Source: JARIHD01 sp963815935
GTDB lineage: Bacteria; Patescibacteriota; Saccharimonadia; Saccharimonadales; UBA4665
Assembly (NCBI GenBank): GCA_963815935.1
Contig: CAWFIL010000006.1
Coordinates: 105,505-169,504, forward strand
Reading direction: 5' to 3'
Length of the DNA: 64,000 nt
Under the pieces are notes generated by a model. The model was not told where the DNA came from. It saw only the letters and a program-made list of their open reading frames with translations, and ran no database searches. Positions 36,404-45,963 of this stretch are shown here, one piece after another. How positions within the stretch are numbered: the stretch's first letter is position 1; each line of letters opens with the position of its first letter. The position numbers were made by a program, and so were the translations under genes.

Positions 36404-36823
36404 CTACGGGATGACGACGGTGCGGGTGGGCGAGACGCTGGGGGCGAAGTTGGCGTCGCCGTCGTAGCGGGCGAAGCCTCGGTGCACGCCGGATCCCATG
36501 CCGGTCGGGAAGATCAGGTTCGCGTGGTGCAGGCCCTTGATGGGCACGACGGTGCTGACGCCGTCGACCGTGAACGTGACCGTTCCGGTGATCCGACCGC
36601 GCACCTTCCCCACCTTCTGCACGTTCGAGACCCACACGATCCGTGTGGTCGCGGTCCACTTCGGCACCGGCGAGCGCGGCTTGGAGTACACGAGCATGTC
36701 GTTCCGCGACGGCAATCGAGTGGCGGCGCCGATCTCGGACTGCGTCGCGCCGAGCACGCCGAACGCCACACCCGAGACGAGCAGTCCTGCCGCCACGATC
36801 TGCACAGGTCGTCGAGTCCGCAT
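36404..36823 (-). CDS. Hypothetical secreted protein, 139 residues
   Basis: Signal peptide: MRTRRPVQIVAAGLLVSGVAFGVLGA. The mature part is beta-rich (TGTVTFTVDGVSTVVPIKGL, YDGDANFAPSVSPTRTVVIP) and resembles an Ig-like or dirigent-like fold; no family name is certain. ATG at 36823 chosen at the signal peptide; an earlier in-frame start has no support. No frameshift seen. Confidence 0.6.
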   Translation of the reverse strand: MRTRRPVQIVAAGLLVSGVAFGVLGATQSEIGAATRLPSRNDMLVYSKPRSPVPKWTATTRIVWVSNVQKVGKVRGRITGTVTFTVDGVSTVVPIKGLHHANLIFPTGMGSGVHRGFARYDGDANFAPSVSPTRTVVIP

Positions 36824-36867
36824 GCCGTCGCCCACGCTAGCCAAGCGTCGCCGAGCAGACTGGCGGC

Positions 36868-37411
36868 GTGGGGTGGACGGACTCGGCGACGCGACCCGAC
36901 GTCGTGTTCCACTACAGCGAGGACGCCGCACATCCGAGGCGTTCGAGCCGCACGTTCCCGCGACGAACCCGGACCAGCCGCCGCAGGTCTGGGCCATCGC
37001 GCCGAGCTACGCGCCGCTCTACTGGTTCCCGCGCGACTGTCCGCGCGTCGCGGTCTGGGCGAACACCGACGCAGAGCAAGCGCGAGCTCGCGGCGCGCTT
37101 CGGCACGACTGCACCTGCGCGTCCACTTCGCTCGCGAGCAGGACGAGCCGTGGATCCGCGCCGACCGAGCTCACGGAGTACACGTTCGACGCGACGCCCT
37201 TCGAGCCGTGGCCGGACGCGGAGGGTCAGTGGGTCGCGACCCGGACCGTCCGCCCCACCGCGACCCGGCAGCTGACGAGATCTCGTCGCCGAACATGCCC
37301 GTGCCGGCGTCGACCTCCGCTTCCTCGACGACCTCACCGCGACACGCGAGCGAGGTGGTGAGCTCCGGCCTCCCGTTCTCCATCGTCCGCTGGGTTAGCC
37401 GCGGCGGGTGA
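36868..37411 (+). CDS. DUF6886-like protein (frameshifted)
   Basis: About 178 residues across frames: VVFHYSEDAA, then FEPHVPATNPDQPPQVWAIA followed by SYAPLYWFPRDCPRV, then ELTEYTFDATPFEPWPDAEG and a C-terminal LPFSIVRW. The FHYSED and YWFPRDCPRV blocks match a small family of unknown function in Actinobacteria and Firmicutes. GTG at 36868. At least three shifts. Stop overlaps the convergent flavoprotein gene. Confidence 0.55.
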
Positions 37412-38478
37412 GGGAGAAGCGGTCGATCGCTTCGGTGCCTTCGGCGACGTCGGCGATCATGCGGCCGACGAGCGGCGCGAACTTGAAGCCGTGACCCGAG
37501 CACGGCGACGCGACGAGCAGCGGCCCGACGCGATCGATCACGAAGTCCTCGCTCGGCGTCGAGGTGTAGAGACACGTCGCCTCCGTGACCGGCATCGGAC
37601 GCAGGCCGGGCATCCACTGCTCGACGAACTGCACGACGCCGCTCACGGCTCCCCGGATCGACGGTGAAGTCGCGCTCGTCCGCGGTCACCGCCGGACCGG
37701 AGCCGTGCTCCGCGACCTTCACGCCTTCGCCCGGCGTCTCCAAGCCGTAGTGCAGTCCCTCGCCGTGGTGGATGAAGCTCGGCCACAGCGACCGCGGGTC
37801 GACCGGCGCGAAGTGGAACAACGACTCCTGGGTGACGCGCAGCGGCGGCAGCCCGATCACGTCGCCGACCAGGCCACCGACCCACGCGCCCGCGGCCACC
37901 ACCACGACCTCGGCCTCGTAGGTGCGCGCATCGGTGACGACCCGCGCCCGGTCGTCCTCGATCTCGAGCGCGCGCACCGGCGACTCCCACCGCATCTCGC
38001 CGCCGTCGCGCAACGTCTGCTCGAGCAACGCGAGCAGCGCGGCACCCGCGGCGATCCGGCCGCCGCCGGCCTGGAACAGCACCGGGACCCTCGAAGCGCA
38101 TGCCCGGCCACCGCTCACGCGCGATCTCGGCCGGCAGCAGCTCGATCGGCACGTGCTCGGCGTCGAGCGCGCTGCACGACGGCGCCGAGCTCATCCGGAT
38201 CGCCGTGGTCGACGGTGCCCGTCTGCACGAGAAGGCCGACGCCCGTGGCCGCCTCGAGCTCCCGCCACTCGCCCGAGCGCGTCGCACGCCAGGCGGACCC
38301 AGAACGGGTCCGGATAGGCGAGCCGGAAGATCCGCGAACCGCCGTGGGAGCTGCCCCGAACGTGACCCCGGTCGAACTGCTCGAGCACCGTGACCCGCTT
38401 GCCCCGACGGGCCAGGGACCACGCGGCGGCCGCGCCGGTGATGCCCGCGCCGATCACGATCGCGTCTCGGCGCTCCAT
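37395..38478 (-). CDS. FAD-dependent amino acid oxidase, sarcosine-oxidase-like (frameshifted)
   Basis: About 360 residues. N-terminal dinucleotide motif VIGAGITGAAAAWSLARRGKRVTVLEQ with SSHGGSRIFRLAY, the covalent-flavin and substrate region of monomeric sarcosine/N-methyltryptophan oxidases; C-terminal CLYTSTPSEDFVIDR and PCSGHGFKFAPLVG, the family's flavin-binding Cys segment. Oxidises N-methyl amino acids, releasing formaldehyde and hydrogen peroxide. Shifts near 38,270, 38,180, 38,095 and at GGATCGACGG (37,660). Confidence 0.8.
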
Positions 38479-38489
38479 GCTGACAGGCT

Positions 38490-39243
38490 ATGGGGATGGA
38501 CGAGCCCGGAACGCGACCCGTCCCGAGCCGCCGGAACATCGCGATCCTGGCCGTGCCGATGCTCGCCTTCGCGATCGCGAGCAACGTCGGCAACGCGCTC
38601 GCACCGACGCTCATCGCCAACGAACCGTCGCTCCTCCTGGTGCTCAGCCCGCGCCTGCGCTGGCTGGTGCTGATCGCGCCCGAGATCAACGTGTTCGCGT
38701 TCTACGCCGTCCCGCTCCTCCGCGCCGCCGCGCTGCTCGCCGTCTACTACCTGCTCGGCCGCTGGTACGGAGACCGCTCAGTGCGCTGGCTCGAGGACCG
38801 GGCCCGCAACACCGTGCGACCGTTGCTCTGGATGGAGCGCAAGTTCCACCAGGCGCGCTACCCGATGGTGTTCGCGTTCCCGGGCACGCTCGTCGCGCTG
38901 CTCGCCGGGTGCCGACGGCATCGCGCTCCCCGCGTACCTCGCCGTCGCGCTGTTCAGCATCGCGACGCGACTCGTGCTGGTCCGCTACGTCGCGAGCGTG
39001 TTCCACGGTCCGCTCGGCGACGTGCTCGACTGGATCAGCGAGCACCAGCTCTGGCTCACCGGCGCGTCGATGGCCATCGTGTTCGGCTGGGTGCTGTGGT
39101 CCAACCGGCACGGCTCCGCGCCGATGGAGTCGATCGACGACCTCGAGGCCGAGCTCACCCTCGCCGGCGACGAGATCGCCGAGGAACGCGGCGACCCAGC
39201 TAGCTGTAGATCCCATCCACGTTCGTCAGGTGGGTCTCCTTGA
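38490..39243 (+). CDS. Hypothetical multi-pass membrane protein (3' end reaches IS element)
   Basis: About 240 residues with five or six hydrophobic segments (ILAVPMLAFAIASNVGNALAP, AFYAVPLLRAAALLAVYYLLG, AFPGTLVALLAG, LAVALFSIATRLVLV, LTGASMAIVFGWVLW) and an acidic C-terminal tail DDLEAELTLAGDEIAEERGD. Not recognised. A shift lies near 38,910. The tail runs directly into the left end of the IS481-type element at 39205, so its last residues may have been replaced by the insertion. Confidence 0.6.
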
Positions 39244-39284
39244 GACTCGAGGGTGCTGAAGCCACTCTCACCTCAAGGAGACCC
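39232..39284 (+). promoter_or_regulatory. Inverted repeat that would hide the transposase ribosome site
   Basis: GGGTCTCCTTGAG (39232-39244) pairs perfectly over 13 bp with CTCAAGGAGACCC (39272-39284). The second arm contains AAGGAG, the ribosome site of the GTG at 39285. Read-through transcripts starting outside the IS would fold and block translation; a transcript starting inside the loop would not. Confidence 0.6.
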
Positions 39285-40212
39285 GTGAAGCTGCACGGTA
39301 ACGCCAAGCTGACGCCGTACATGCGCGATCTGATGTGCCGTCGTGTCGTCGATGAAGGCTGGACCGTCGAGGATGCGGCCGACGCGGCGGGCTGTTCGGA
39401 ACGGACCTGTTATCGCTGGCTGGCGCGGTGGCGGGCCGGCGACGCGATGACGGACCGGTCGTCGGCGCCGCATCGCGTCGCGAACCGCACCCCGGATGCG
39501 ACGGTCGCGGTGATCGAACAGCTGCGTCGGCTGCGGTGGACGAGCGCGCGGATCGCGGCCGAGCTGAACATGGCGACGTCGACGGTGTGCGCGGTGCTGA
39601 GCCGCCTCGGGCTGCACCGGCTGTCGCGGCTCGAGCCACCGGAACCACCGAACCGGTACTGCCGCCGCCACCCCGGCGAGCTGATCCACATCGACGTCAA
39701 GAAGCTCGGCCGGTTCAAACGTCCCGGTCATCGAGTCACCGGCCGCGGCGAGGGCTACCGGGGCACCTACAAGGCCGGCTGGGAGTACGTCCACGTCGCG
39801 ATCGACGACACCAGCCGCCTCGCCTACGTCGAGATCCTCGCCGACGAGAAAGGCCCCACCTGCGTCGCGTTCTTGGAACGAGCGATCGCCTGGTTCGCCG
39901 AGCATGGCGTCCACGTGCAACGCGTCATGACCGACAACGGCACCGGCTACCGCTCCAAAGTCCACGCCGCCGCGATCGAACGGCTCGGGATCAACCACCT
40001 CCGCACCCGCCCGTACCGGCCCCGCACCAACGGCAAAGCCGAACGATTCATCCAAACCATGCTGCGCGAATGGGCCTACGGCCAAGCGTTCACCAGCAGC
40101 CAACAACGACGCGGCGCACTGCGACGCTGGCTCGACGTACTACAACTGTCGACGACCCCACAGCGCCCTCGGCCACAACACGCCAATCTCACGACTGGCA
40201 ACGGCCGCCTGA
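39285..40212 (+). CDS. IS481-family transposase (frameshifted near 3' end)
   Basis: About 309 residues. N-terminal helix-turn-helix (WTVEDAADAAGCSERTCYRWLARW), a second HTH (RRLRWTSARIAAELNMATSTV), then the RNase-H-like core with the three acidic residues: IDVKKLG, MTDNGTGY and NGKAERFIQTMLREW. One extra base at about 40,136 shifts the end; the restored end is YYNCRRPHSALGHNTP... closing with LATAA and TGA at 40210-40212. GTG at 39285 has AAGGAG 5 nt upstream. Confidence 0.9.
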
Positions 40213-40213
40213 A

Positions 40214-41167
40214 CAACGTGCCTGGGATTTCAGCCGCGCTGCGGTTCATGCCGGCGCGCTCGCCGCGGGACACGAACTTGTTCGCCATCTTGCGGCTCGC
40301 CTCGTCGATCATCTCGTCACCGAACATGACCGCACCGCGGCGCTCGCCCTCGGTGGTGGCCTTCTCGTAGGCCTCGAGGATGTCGAACGCGTGGTCGAAC
40401 TGCTCCTGCGTCGGCGTGTACACCTCGTTGATCACCGTCACCTGGTCCGGGTGCAGCGACCACTTGCCGTCGTAGCCGAGGATGCGCGTGCGCATCGCGT
40501 ACTCGCGCAGCGCGTCGAGCTCACGGATCTTGAGGAACGGACCGTCGATCACCTGCAGGCCGTTCGCGCGACCGGCCATGAGGATCTTCGAGAACACGTA
40601 GTGGAAGTGGTCGCCCGGGTACTCGGGGATCGCGACGCCACCGGTGAGCACCGGCATCTCCGTGGACGCGGCGAAGTCGGCGGGGCCGAAGATGATCGTC
40701 TCGAGCCGGTCGCTCGCCGCGCAGATCTCCTCGACGTTGATCAGACCACGCGCGGTCTCGATCTGCGCCTCGATGCCGACGCGACTCTGGCGACCGGTGA
40801 CCTTCTCGATCTGCGTGAGCAGCAGATCGAGCGCCTGCACCTCGCCCGCGTTCTCCACCTTCGGGAGCATGAGCTCGTCGAGCCGCTCCGACGCGTTCTC
40901 CACCACGTAGATGACGTCGCGGTACGTCCACTCGGTGTCCCACGCGTTGATGCGCACGCAGAGGACGGTGTCGCCCCACTCCTGCTCGTTGATCGCCCGC
41001 ACGACCTTCTCGCGGGCCGCCTCCTTCTCGAGCGGCGAGACGGAGTCCTCGAGATCGAGGAACACCATGTCGGCTCCGAGGTTCGGCGCCTTGCCCAGCA
41101 TCTTCTCGTTGGACCCGGGGGTGGCGTGACACGTGCGGCGAGGAAGGTTCTTCGTGCGCTCGGACAT
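40214..41167 (-). CDS. CoA ester lyase, HpcH/HpaI-citrate lyase beta type
   Basis: About 318 residues in one frame. CHATPGSNEKMLGKAP, MVFLDLEDSVSPLEKE (acidic metal residue), CVRINAWDTEW, LMLPKVEN, GIEAQIETARGLINVEEIC, IFGPADFAAST and a C-terminal GYDGKWSLHPDQV. The family includes malyl-CoA, beta-methylmalyl-CoA and citramalyl-CoA lyases; specificity cannot be read. After MNRSAAEIPG the frame passes into IS-element sequence, so the natural C-terminus may be replaced or lie at about 40,220-40,240. Confidence 0.85.
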
Positions 41168-41232
41168 GCCGGGAGGCTAAGCCGCCGCGCGTTCGGCGCC
41201 CAACTCGGGCGCCGGCCGGTTCCCGACGCCCG

Positions 41233-41788
41233 TCAGCGCAGGAGGTTCGCGACGACCTGCTCGACGACGGGCCGCCACCGATCCAGGCCCGGAACCTCGG
41301 CCCCGATGACCTTCGCGGCCTCGTCGGCCCGGCGCAGCGTCAGCGCGTCGGCCAGATCCGGGATCCGCGGCGAGCTCGGCCAGCTCGGCCTCGCTCAGAC
41401 CGCCGCCCTGCACCTCGAGGCTCAACGCGCTGCCGTCGCTCAGCGACGCCGCGTACGTCGCGTCGGTCATCACGAGGTACCGCTTGGCCGGCACGTGCAG
41501 CTCGGTGAGCCGGGCGACCCGCCGGCCGAGCAGCTCGCGCACGTACGCCGCGCCGGTCTCGCCGTGCTCGGCCCAGTGCTCGGGCGTCACCACGTGGCCG
41601 AGGTCGTGCACGAGACCGGCCACCTGGAGCTCCGGATCGTCCGGGGCGTACGCGGCGAGGACGTTCGCGCACTGCAGCGAGTGATCGAGGATGTCGACCG
41701 GATCGCCGAGACCGTCGGGCGCGTCCCACACCCCGTGCGAGCGCTCGAGGACGGCGAACAGATCGTCGACGGTCACGGCTGCGGTCAC
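41233..41788 (-). CDS. HD-domain protein, PhnZ/HDIG-like (frameshifted)
   Basis: About 184 residues. DILDHSLQCANVLAAYAPDD, then the HD motif GLVHDLGHVV and later HWAEHGE supply the metal ligands, as in mixed-valence di-iron oxygenases such as PhnZ and in small HD phosphohydrolases. A shift near GGATCCGCGG (about 41,360) moves the last 45 residues (DALTLRRADEAAKVIGAEV). GTG start at 41788. No phosphonate genes are nearby, so substrate unknown. Confidence 0.72.
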
Positions 41789-41854
41789 GTCAGGTCATGT
41801 GGCGATGTTCGCGCACTCCCGAGGGGCCGGCACCGAGTCATGCGTCACAACGGA

Positions 41855-41890
41855 GAACGCCCCAGGGGGTTCACGGACCCTGGGGCGTTC
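41855..41890 (-). terminator. Strong hairpin terminator after the Rieske gene
   Basis: GAACGCCCCAGGG (41855-41867) and its exact complement (41878-41890), a 13-bp stem with a 10-nt loop, 54 bases past the Rieske gene stop. Confidence 0.8.
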
Positions 41891-41943
41891 TGCTGGCGGA
41901 GGAGCTGGGCCGAACCGTCGGGTCGGCCACGAACAGGGAGATC

Positions 41944-43693
41944 TTACGTCTCCTCGAACAGCGACTCGCCGCGGCGGCAGACGAGTCGCGGTGCGGATGA
42001 TCGTCGGCAGCTCGCGCCGGGTCGGCGTGTGCGCGGCGAGGAAGCGCGCGAGGCCCGCCAGGATCAGCGCCGACTCGTCCGAGCCGTCCGGCCACGCCGA
42101 CGCCTGCCGGACCGCGGCCTCGAACACCTGGAACCAGTGGAACTCGGCGTCCTCGGCGAGCAACGCGTGCCCGAGCGCGGCCACCAGCTCGACGCGCGAA
42201 CCGCCGCCCTGCAGGTAGCCCCACGCGATCTCACCGGCCTGGTTGATCTCGCCCTGCACCTCCCAGCACTCGGCGAGCGGCGTCGAGATCGCCGGCGCGT
42301 CGCGGTCGGCAGCCGCGCCGGCGGGACGTTGAGGAACCGGTCGAGGTGCACGCGCAGCACGCCGTGCACCAGTCCGCGGGCGAGCTCCGGCGTCGGCTGG
42401 CGCACGATCGCGTGGTGCAGCGCGTTCGCCGCGGTGAACGCGTGATGGACGGTGTCCCAGTCGCCGAAGTCGTTCTGGGTGTGGAACCGGGTGATGCGCA
42501 GCGCGGCCGCGAACGCGAGCGCACGCGCGAGCTGCTCTCCGGTCGCACCCGCGTGCGCGGCGTCGAGGAGCGCGTCGACGACGGGTTCGGGCTCGTCGCC
42601 GAGGAACCGCGCAGCGCGAGTCCCGCTCACGTCGCGTGAACTCGCCACGCGGCTCCGGCCAGCGCATCGGCGAGCTGCGGGACCGGCGCGCGCAACGAGC
42701 GCGACGAGGTCGTGCGGGTGCTGCCACTCCCCCGACTCCTCGCTGCGCATCGCGTTCGTCGCGAGCGGGACGAGCGTCGGCAGCACCGTCCGCGCCTGGT
42801 CGCGGCCGACGAGCTCAAGCCCTTCGAAGCCCTTGTTGGTGAAGTCGATCGCGTGGCCGCCGTCGATGAACACGTGATCGGTGACCGCCGCGAACATCAT
42901 CCGCTCCGCGACCGCCAGATCGTCGCGTGACGCCGGTCGTCGCCGATCGCGGTCTCCAGCACGCGCTCGGCGGCATCGGACGAGCGCGTGTCGACGAACC
43001 GGCGGTACCAGGCCTCGAGGCGCTCGGCCGGCACGCGGGTCGTGCGGAGCGGTCCGACCGCGAACTTCGGCGCGTTGCCGCGCGTGTCGCGCGAGACGAA
43101 CACGAGCGCGTGGATCGAGCGCGGCCGCCTGGTCGTCGGGCTCCAGCCCGTCGAGCACGTTCGCCATCGCGACGAGCACGGTGAGTCCGGCACCCCACCC
43201 GGGCGCGCGGTACGCGATGCCGAACTCGAGTCCGGTCCGCACGATCGCCTCGGGCTCGGCACCCGCGGCGAGCAGACCGAGCACCGCCTTCGCGACCACG
43301 AGCGAGAGGCCCTCCTCGAGGCCGTCGCGCAGCCGCGCCTGCAGCAGCGCGACGGGATCAGGCTCGGGCCGCGCCGCCACGATCACGTCGTCGCCGCGGA
43401 GCTCGACGTCGAAGCCGTGCGCGTCGTCGGCCCAGAGGTCGAGCGTGCAGCCCGACTCGAGGTCGAACCGCGCGTGATGCCAGTGACAGGTCACCAGTCC
43501 CGACTCCACCGTGCCGCGGTGCAGCGGGAACCCGAGGTGCGGGCACCGGTCCTCGATCGCCCAGGCCCGGTCCGCGTGCCAGAACACGACCACGGGGAGG
43601 TTGCCGACCTTCGTGAGCAGCTGGCCGGCCTCGCGGAGCTCGGCCAGCGATCCCGCTCGCACCGAAGCTGCTGGTGTCCGTCGTCGTTGCCAC
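41944..43693 (-). CDS. Rieske [2Fe-2S] protein with large helical domain (frameshifted)
   Basis: About 580 residues. N-terminal Rieske domain with both ligand motifs, CPHLGFPLHRG and CHWHHARFDL. A long alpha-helical domain follows (LQARLRDGLEEGLSLVVAKA, FVSRDTRGNAPKFAVGPLRTT, FIDGGHAIDFTNKGFEGL, ITRFHTQNDFGDWDTVHHAFT), with conserved His residues, which does not look like a usual aromatic-ring oxygenase. GTG at 43693 has GGAGGAGGG 4 nt upstream. Shifts at about 43,630, 43,120, 42,918 (GATC), 42,690, 42,305 and 41,980. Function unknown. Confidence 0.75.
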
Positions 43694-43817
43694 GTGACCC
43701 TCCTCCACCGGTGCCGTACCCGATGTTCGTCCACCATCCGGATTTAGTCAAGTAAGTACTTGTCTTATTCCGACGGCCGGGCTCCGACCGCCGGGATGCC
43801 CTCGCTAGCCTCGGCCC

Positions 43818-44780
43818 GTGACCACATCGGCGCCCACCTCCACGCTCCATCCGATCGGCGACCGCATCTGGACCTGGCTCCAGCCCGGCGGCGAGTCCGG
43901 CGTCTCGAACGCCGGTGTGATCGCCGACGAGGACGGGCTCACGATCGTCGACACGCTCATGGTCCGCTCGCAGTGGGAGCCGTTCGCGGCGGCCGTCGCC
44001 GAGCTCGAGCTTCCCGTGCTGCGCGTGCTGCTCACCCACGCGCACGTCGATCACGTCGGCGGCACCGGCGCGTTCCGCAACGCGATGATCCTCGGCTCGC
44101 CGTTCACGAGCGACCTGCTCGACCAGCAGATGCCCGTCGACGCGTACAAGGCGTTCATGCCCGCGTTCGCGGAGGAGTTCGAGGAGCTCGCGATCTCGGG
44201 CACCCGCCCGGTCTCGCATCTCGTCGACGGCGCCGCGCAGCTGACCCCGCGCATCGAGGTGCTCCCGGCGACCGGGCACACCGACGGCGACCTGATGGTG
44301 CTCGTCGCCGACGAGGACGTGCTGTTCGCCGGCGACCTCTGCTTCTTCGGCGTCACCCCGCTCGCGTTCCAGGGTGATCCGCAGACCTGGGCCAACGTGC
44401 TCGACGCGGTCGCGGAGCTGGCCGAGACGATCGTGCCCGGCCACGGCCCGATCGGCGGCGAGACCGAGGTGCGCGAGCTGCAGGCGTACCTGCGGCACTG
44501 CGTGGCCGGCGAGATCCCGCCCGGACCGTGGGACTCCTGGCTCGAGCGCGACCGCGATCAGATCAACATCGAGGCCGCAGCGATGCGCAAGGCCGGCGAC
44601 AAGGGAATGCCGCCGAGCATGCTCCGGGCGATCGGCCTGGCGGGTAGCGGAGCAAGAGGATCGCCGCCCCGGGCCAACCGCGATCGGTCATGCGGCGCAT
44701 CCGTGGCCCGAGCGGCCCGGCGCCGCAGGCGCCAAGAGCGGGCTAGTAGACGCCGGCGAGCTTCGAGTGGTCCCAGGTGA
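43818..44780 (+). CDS. MBL-fold metallohydrolase
   Basis: About 300 residues. GVSNAGVIADEDGLTIVDTLMV, the zinc motif LLTHAHVDHVGGTGAFR, LPATGHTDGDLMVLVADEDVLFAGDLCF and IVPGHGPIGGETEVREL are the five standard MBL motifs, of the glyoxalase-II/lactonase-like class. Family similarity ends near MLRAIGLAG (about 44,645); the Arg/Ser-rich remainder before the stop is probably due to a late frameshift. Overlaps the convergent PPOX gene. Confidence 0.8.
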   Translation: MTTSAPTSTLHPIGDRIWTWLQPGGESGVSNAGVIADEDGLTIVDTLMVRSQWEPFAAAVAELELPVLRVLLTHAHVDHVGGTGAFRNAMILGSPFTSDLLDQQMPVDAYKAFMPAFAEEFEELAISGTRPVSHLVDGAAQLTPRIEVLPATGHTDGDLMVLVADEDVLFAGDLCFFGVTPLAFQGDPQTWANVLDAVAELAETIVPGHGPIGGETEVRELQAYLRHCVAGEIPPGPWDSWLERDRDQINIEAAAMRKAGDKGMPPSMLRAIGLAGSGARGSPPRANRDRSCGASVARAARRRRRQERASRRRRASSGPR

Positions 44781-45204
44781 CGGTCTTCTCGGCCTTCACC
44801 CGGACGAGCACCCGCTTGGCGCCCATCATGCGGACGCCCTCGCGCACGAGGTCGTTGTCGATCGGGCCCCAGTACTTCTCGTAGACCTCCTCGCCGAACC
44901 GGAGCACCTCGTCGAGGTCCTCGACGAGCTCCGCGCGACCGGTCACCGAGACGCCGCGGAGCTCCTCGTACTTCTCACCCGTCGCGACGAGCACCGTGAT
45001 GCGCGGGTCGCGCCGCAGGTTCACGATCTTCTGGCTCTTGCCGTAGGTCCAGAAGCAGAGGTCGTCGCCGTCGACGAGGTACCACATGGTCACGAGGTGC
45101 GGCGTGCCGTCGGCGTTGATCGACGCGACCTGGAGGTCCTGGCCCTCGTCGAGGAACGTCCGCTGCTCGTCGTCGGTCATCTTGATCTGGTCGCGTCGTG
45201 ACAT
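44743..45204 (-). CDS. PPOX-class FMN/F420-dependent protein
   Basis: 153 residues, one frame. TFLDEGQDLQVASINADGTPHLVTMWYLVDGDDLCFWTYGKSQK is the split-barrel fold of pyridoxamine-phosphate-oxidase-like proteins, then NLRRDPRITVLVATG and GVSVTGRAELVED. In Actinobacteria this subgroup (TIGR03618-like) tends to use F420 or bind heme/flavin. Role probably a reductase. Start at 45204 (MSRRDQIKM). Confidence 0.82.
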   Translation of the reverse strand: MSRRDQIKMTDDEQRTFLDEGQDLQVASINADGTPHLVTMWYLVDGDDLCFWTYGKSQKIVNLRRDPRITVLVATGEKYEELRGVSVTGRAELVEDLDEVLRFGEEVYEKYWGPIDNDLVREGVRMMGAKRVLVRVKAEKTVTWDHSKLAGVY

Positions 45205-45245
45205 GAGTCGGAGCGTATCGGGCGGTCGCGCTACCTTTCTCCGCC

Positions 45246-45731
45246 GTGGCGAAGAACCCCGATCCGACCCTCGAGCTGGTCACCAGCAAGGGCGTGACCC
45301 GCACGCTCGACGACTGGTCGACGATGTTCCACCTCTTCCTGGTGATCCTCCCGGACCGCCCCGAGGCCGCGGCCTGGATCCCGGTCGCGAAGCGCATCTT
45401 CGCGGTCCTCGGCGACAGCGACTGCCGGATCGCCTACGTGGTCACGAGCACGGCCCAGATCGCCGCAGCGGATCCTCGGCGACGAGGAGCAGACGACGAT
45501 GATGTTCATCGATCCCGACCGCACCCTGATCGGCAGCCTCGGCCTCGAGCACCTCCCGGCGTTCGTGCACCTCCGCCAGGACACGACCGTCGGCGCGGTC
45601 GCCGAGGGTTGGAACCCGGCGGAGTGGCAGACGGTCGCCCGAGAGGTCGGCGCGCCATGGCGTGGTCGATCCCCGAGGTCGCGCCCACGGGCGAGATCGC
45701 GCCCGCACCGTCGGCCGGCTGGGCCGTCTAG
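45246..45731 (+). CDS. Hypothetical thioredoxin-fold-like protein (frameshifted)
   Basis: About 162 residues: RTLDDWSTMFHLFLVILPDRPEAAAW, RIFAVLGDSDCRIAYVV, then by frame change at GCGGATCC (45471) FIDPDRTLIGSLGLEHLPAFVHLRQDTTV, and back near 45,650 to PTGEIAPAPSAGW. The layout (conserved single Cys, LPAFVHL with cis-Pro-like position) suggests a thioredoxin-like fold without a CxxC motif. Widespread but unnamed in Acidimicrobiia-like genomes. GTG start. Divergent from the PPOX gene with 41 bases between. Confidence 0.65.
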   Translation: MAKNPDPTLELVTSKGVTRTLDDWSTMFHLFLVILPDRPEAAAWIPVAKRIFAVLGDSDCRIAYVVTSTAQIAAADPRRRGADDDDVHRSRPHPDRQPRPRAPPGVRAPPPGHDRRRGRRGLEPGGVADGRPRGRRAMAWSIPEVAPTGEIAPAPSAGWAV

Positions 45732-45963
45732 AACGCGGCAATCGCCCGGTTTTCGGGGCTTTTCGGAGTCCCCACGCGAGCGCGTTCCTTGACGTCATTT
45801 TGACGGACAGAAATGACATCGCCGGGCTGACTCGCGTAGGGTCACCGAAACCGCACGCCGCTCCAGGTACTTCGGCGCGCGGCCGATTATTGATGTGGTT
45901 GCACGCAGGACCGCGTTCAGCAAGGACCGACGGCAGCCCGCTAGAGCCAATGGGAGTCCCCAT

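Larger units (their letters stand above)
39205..40212 (+). mobile_element. IS481-family insertion sequence
   Basis: The left end begins TGTAGATCCCATCCACGTTC at 39205, of the TGT-start type seen in IS481 elements. The right end could not be fixed: no clear inverted copy of the left end was found between 40212 and 40260. The element carries one transposase gene and sits between the membrane-protein gene and the 3' end of a CoA lyase gene. Confidence 0.7.

Noticed and set aside
39428..42445. A 1,005-residue open frame on the plus strand
   Set aside because: It is Arg/Ala/Asp-rich shadow of the transposase, CoA lyase, HD and Rieske genes on other frames, with no domain of its own.
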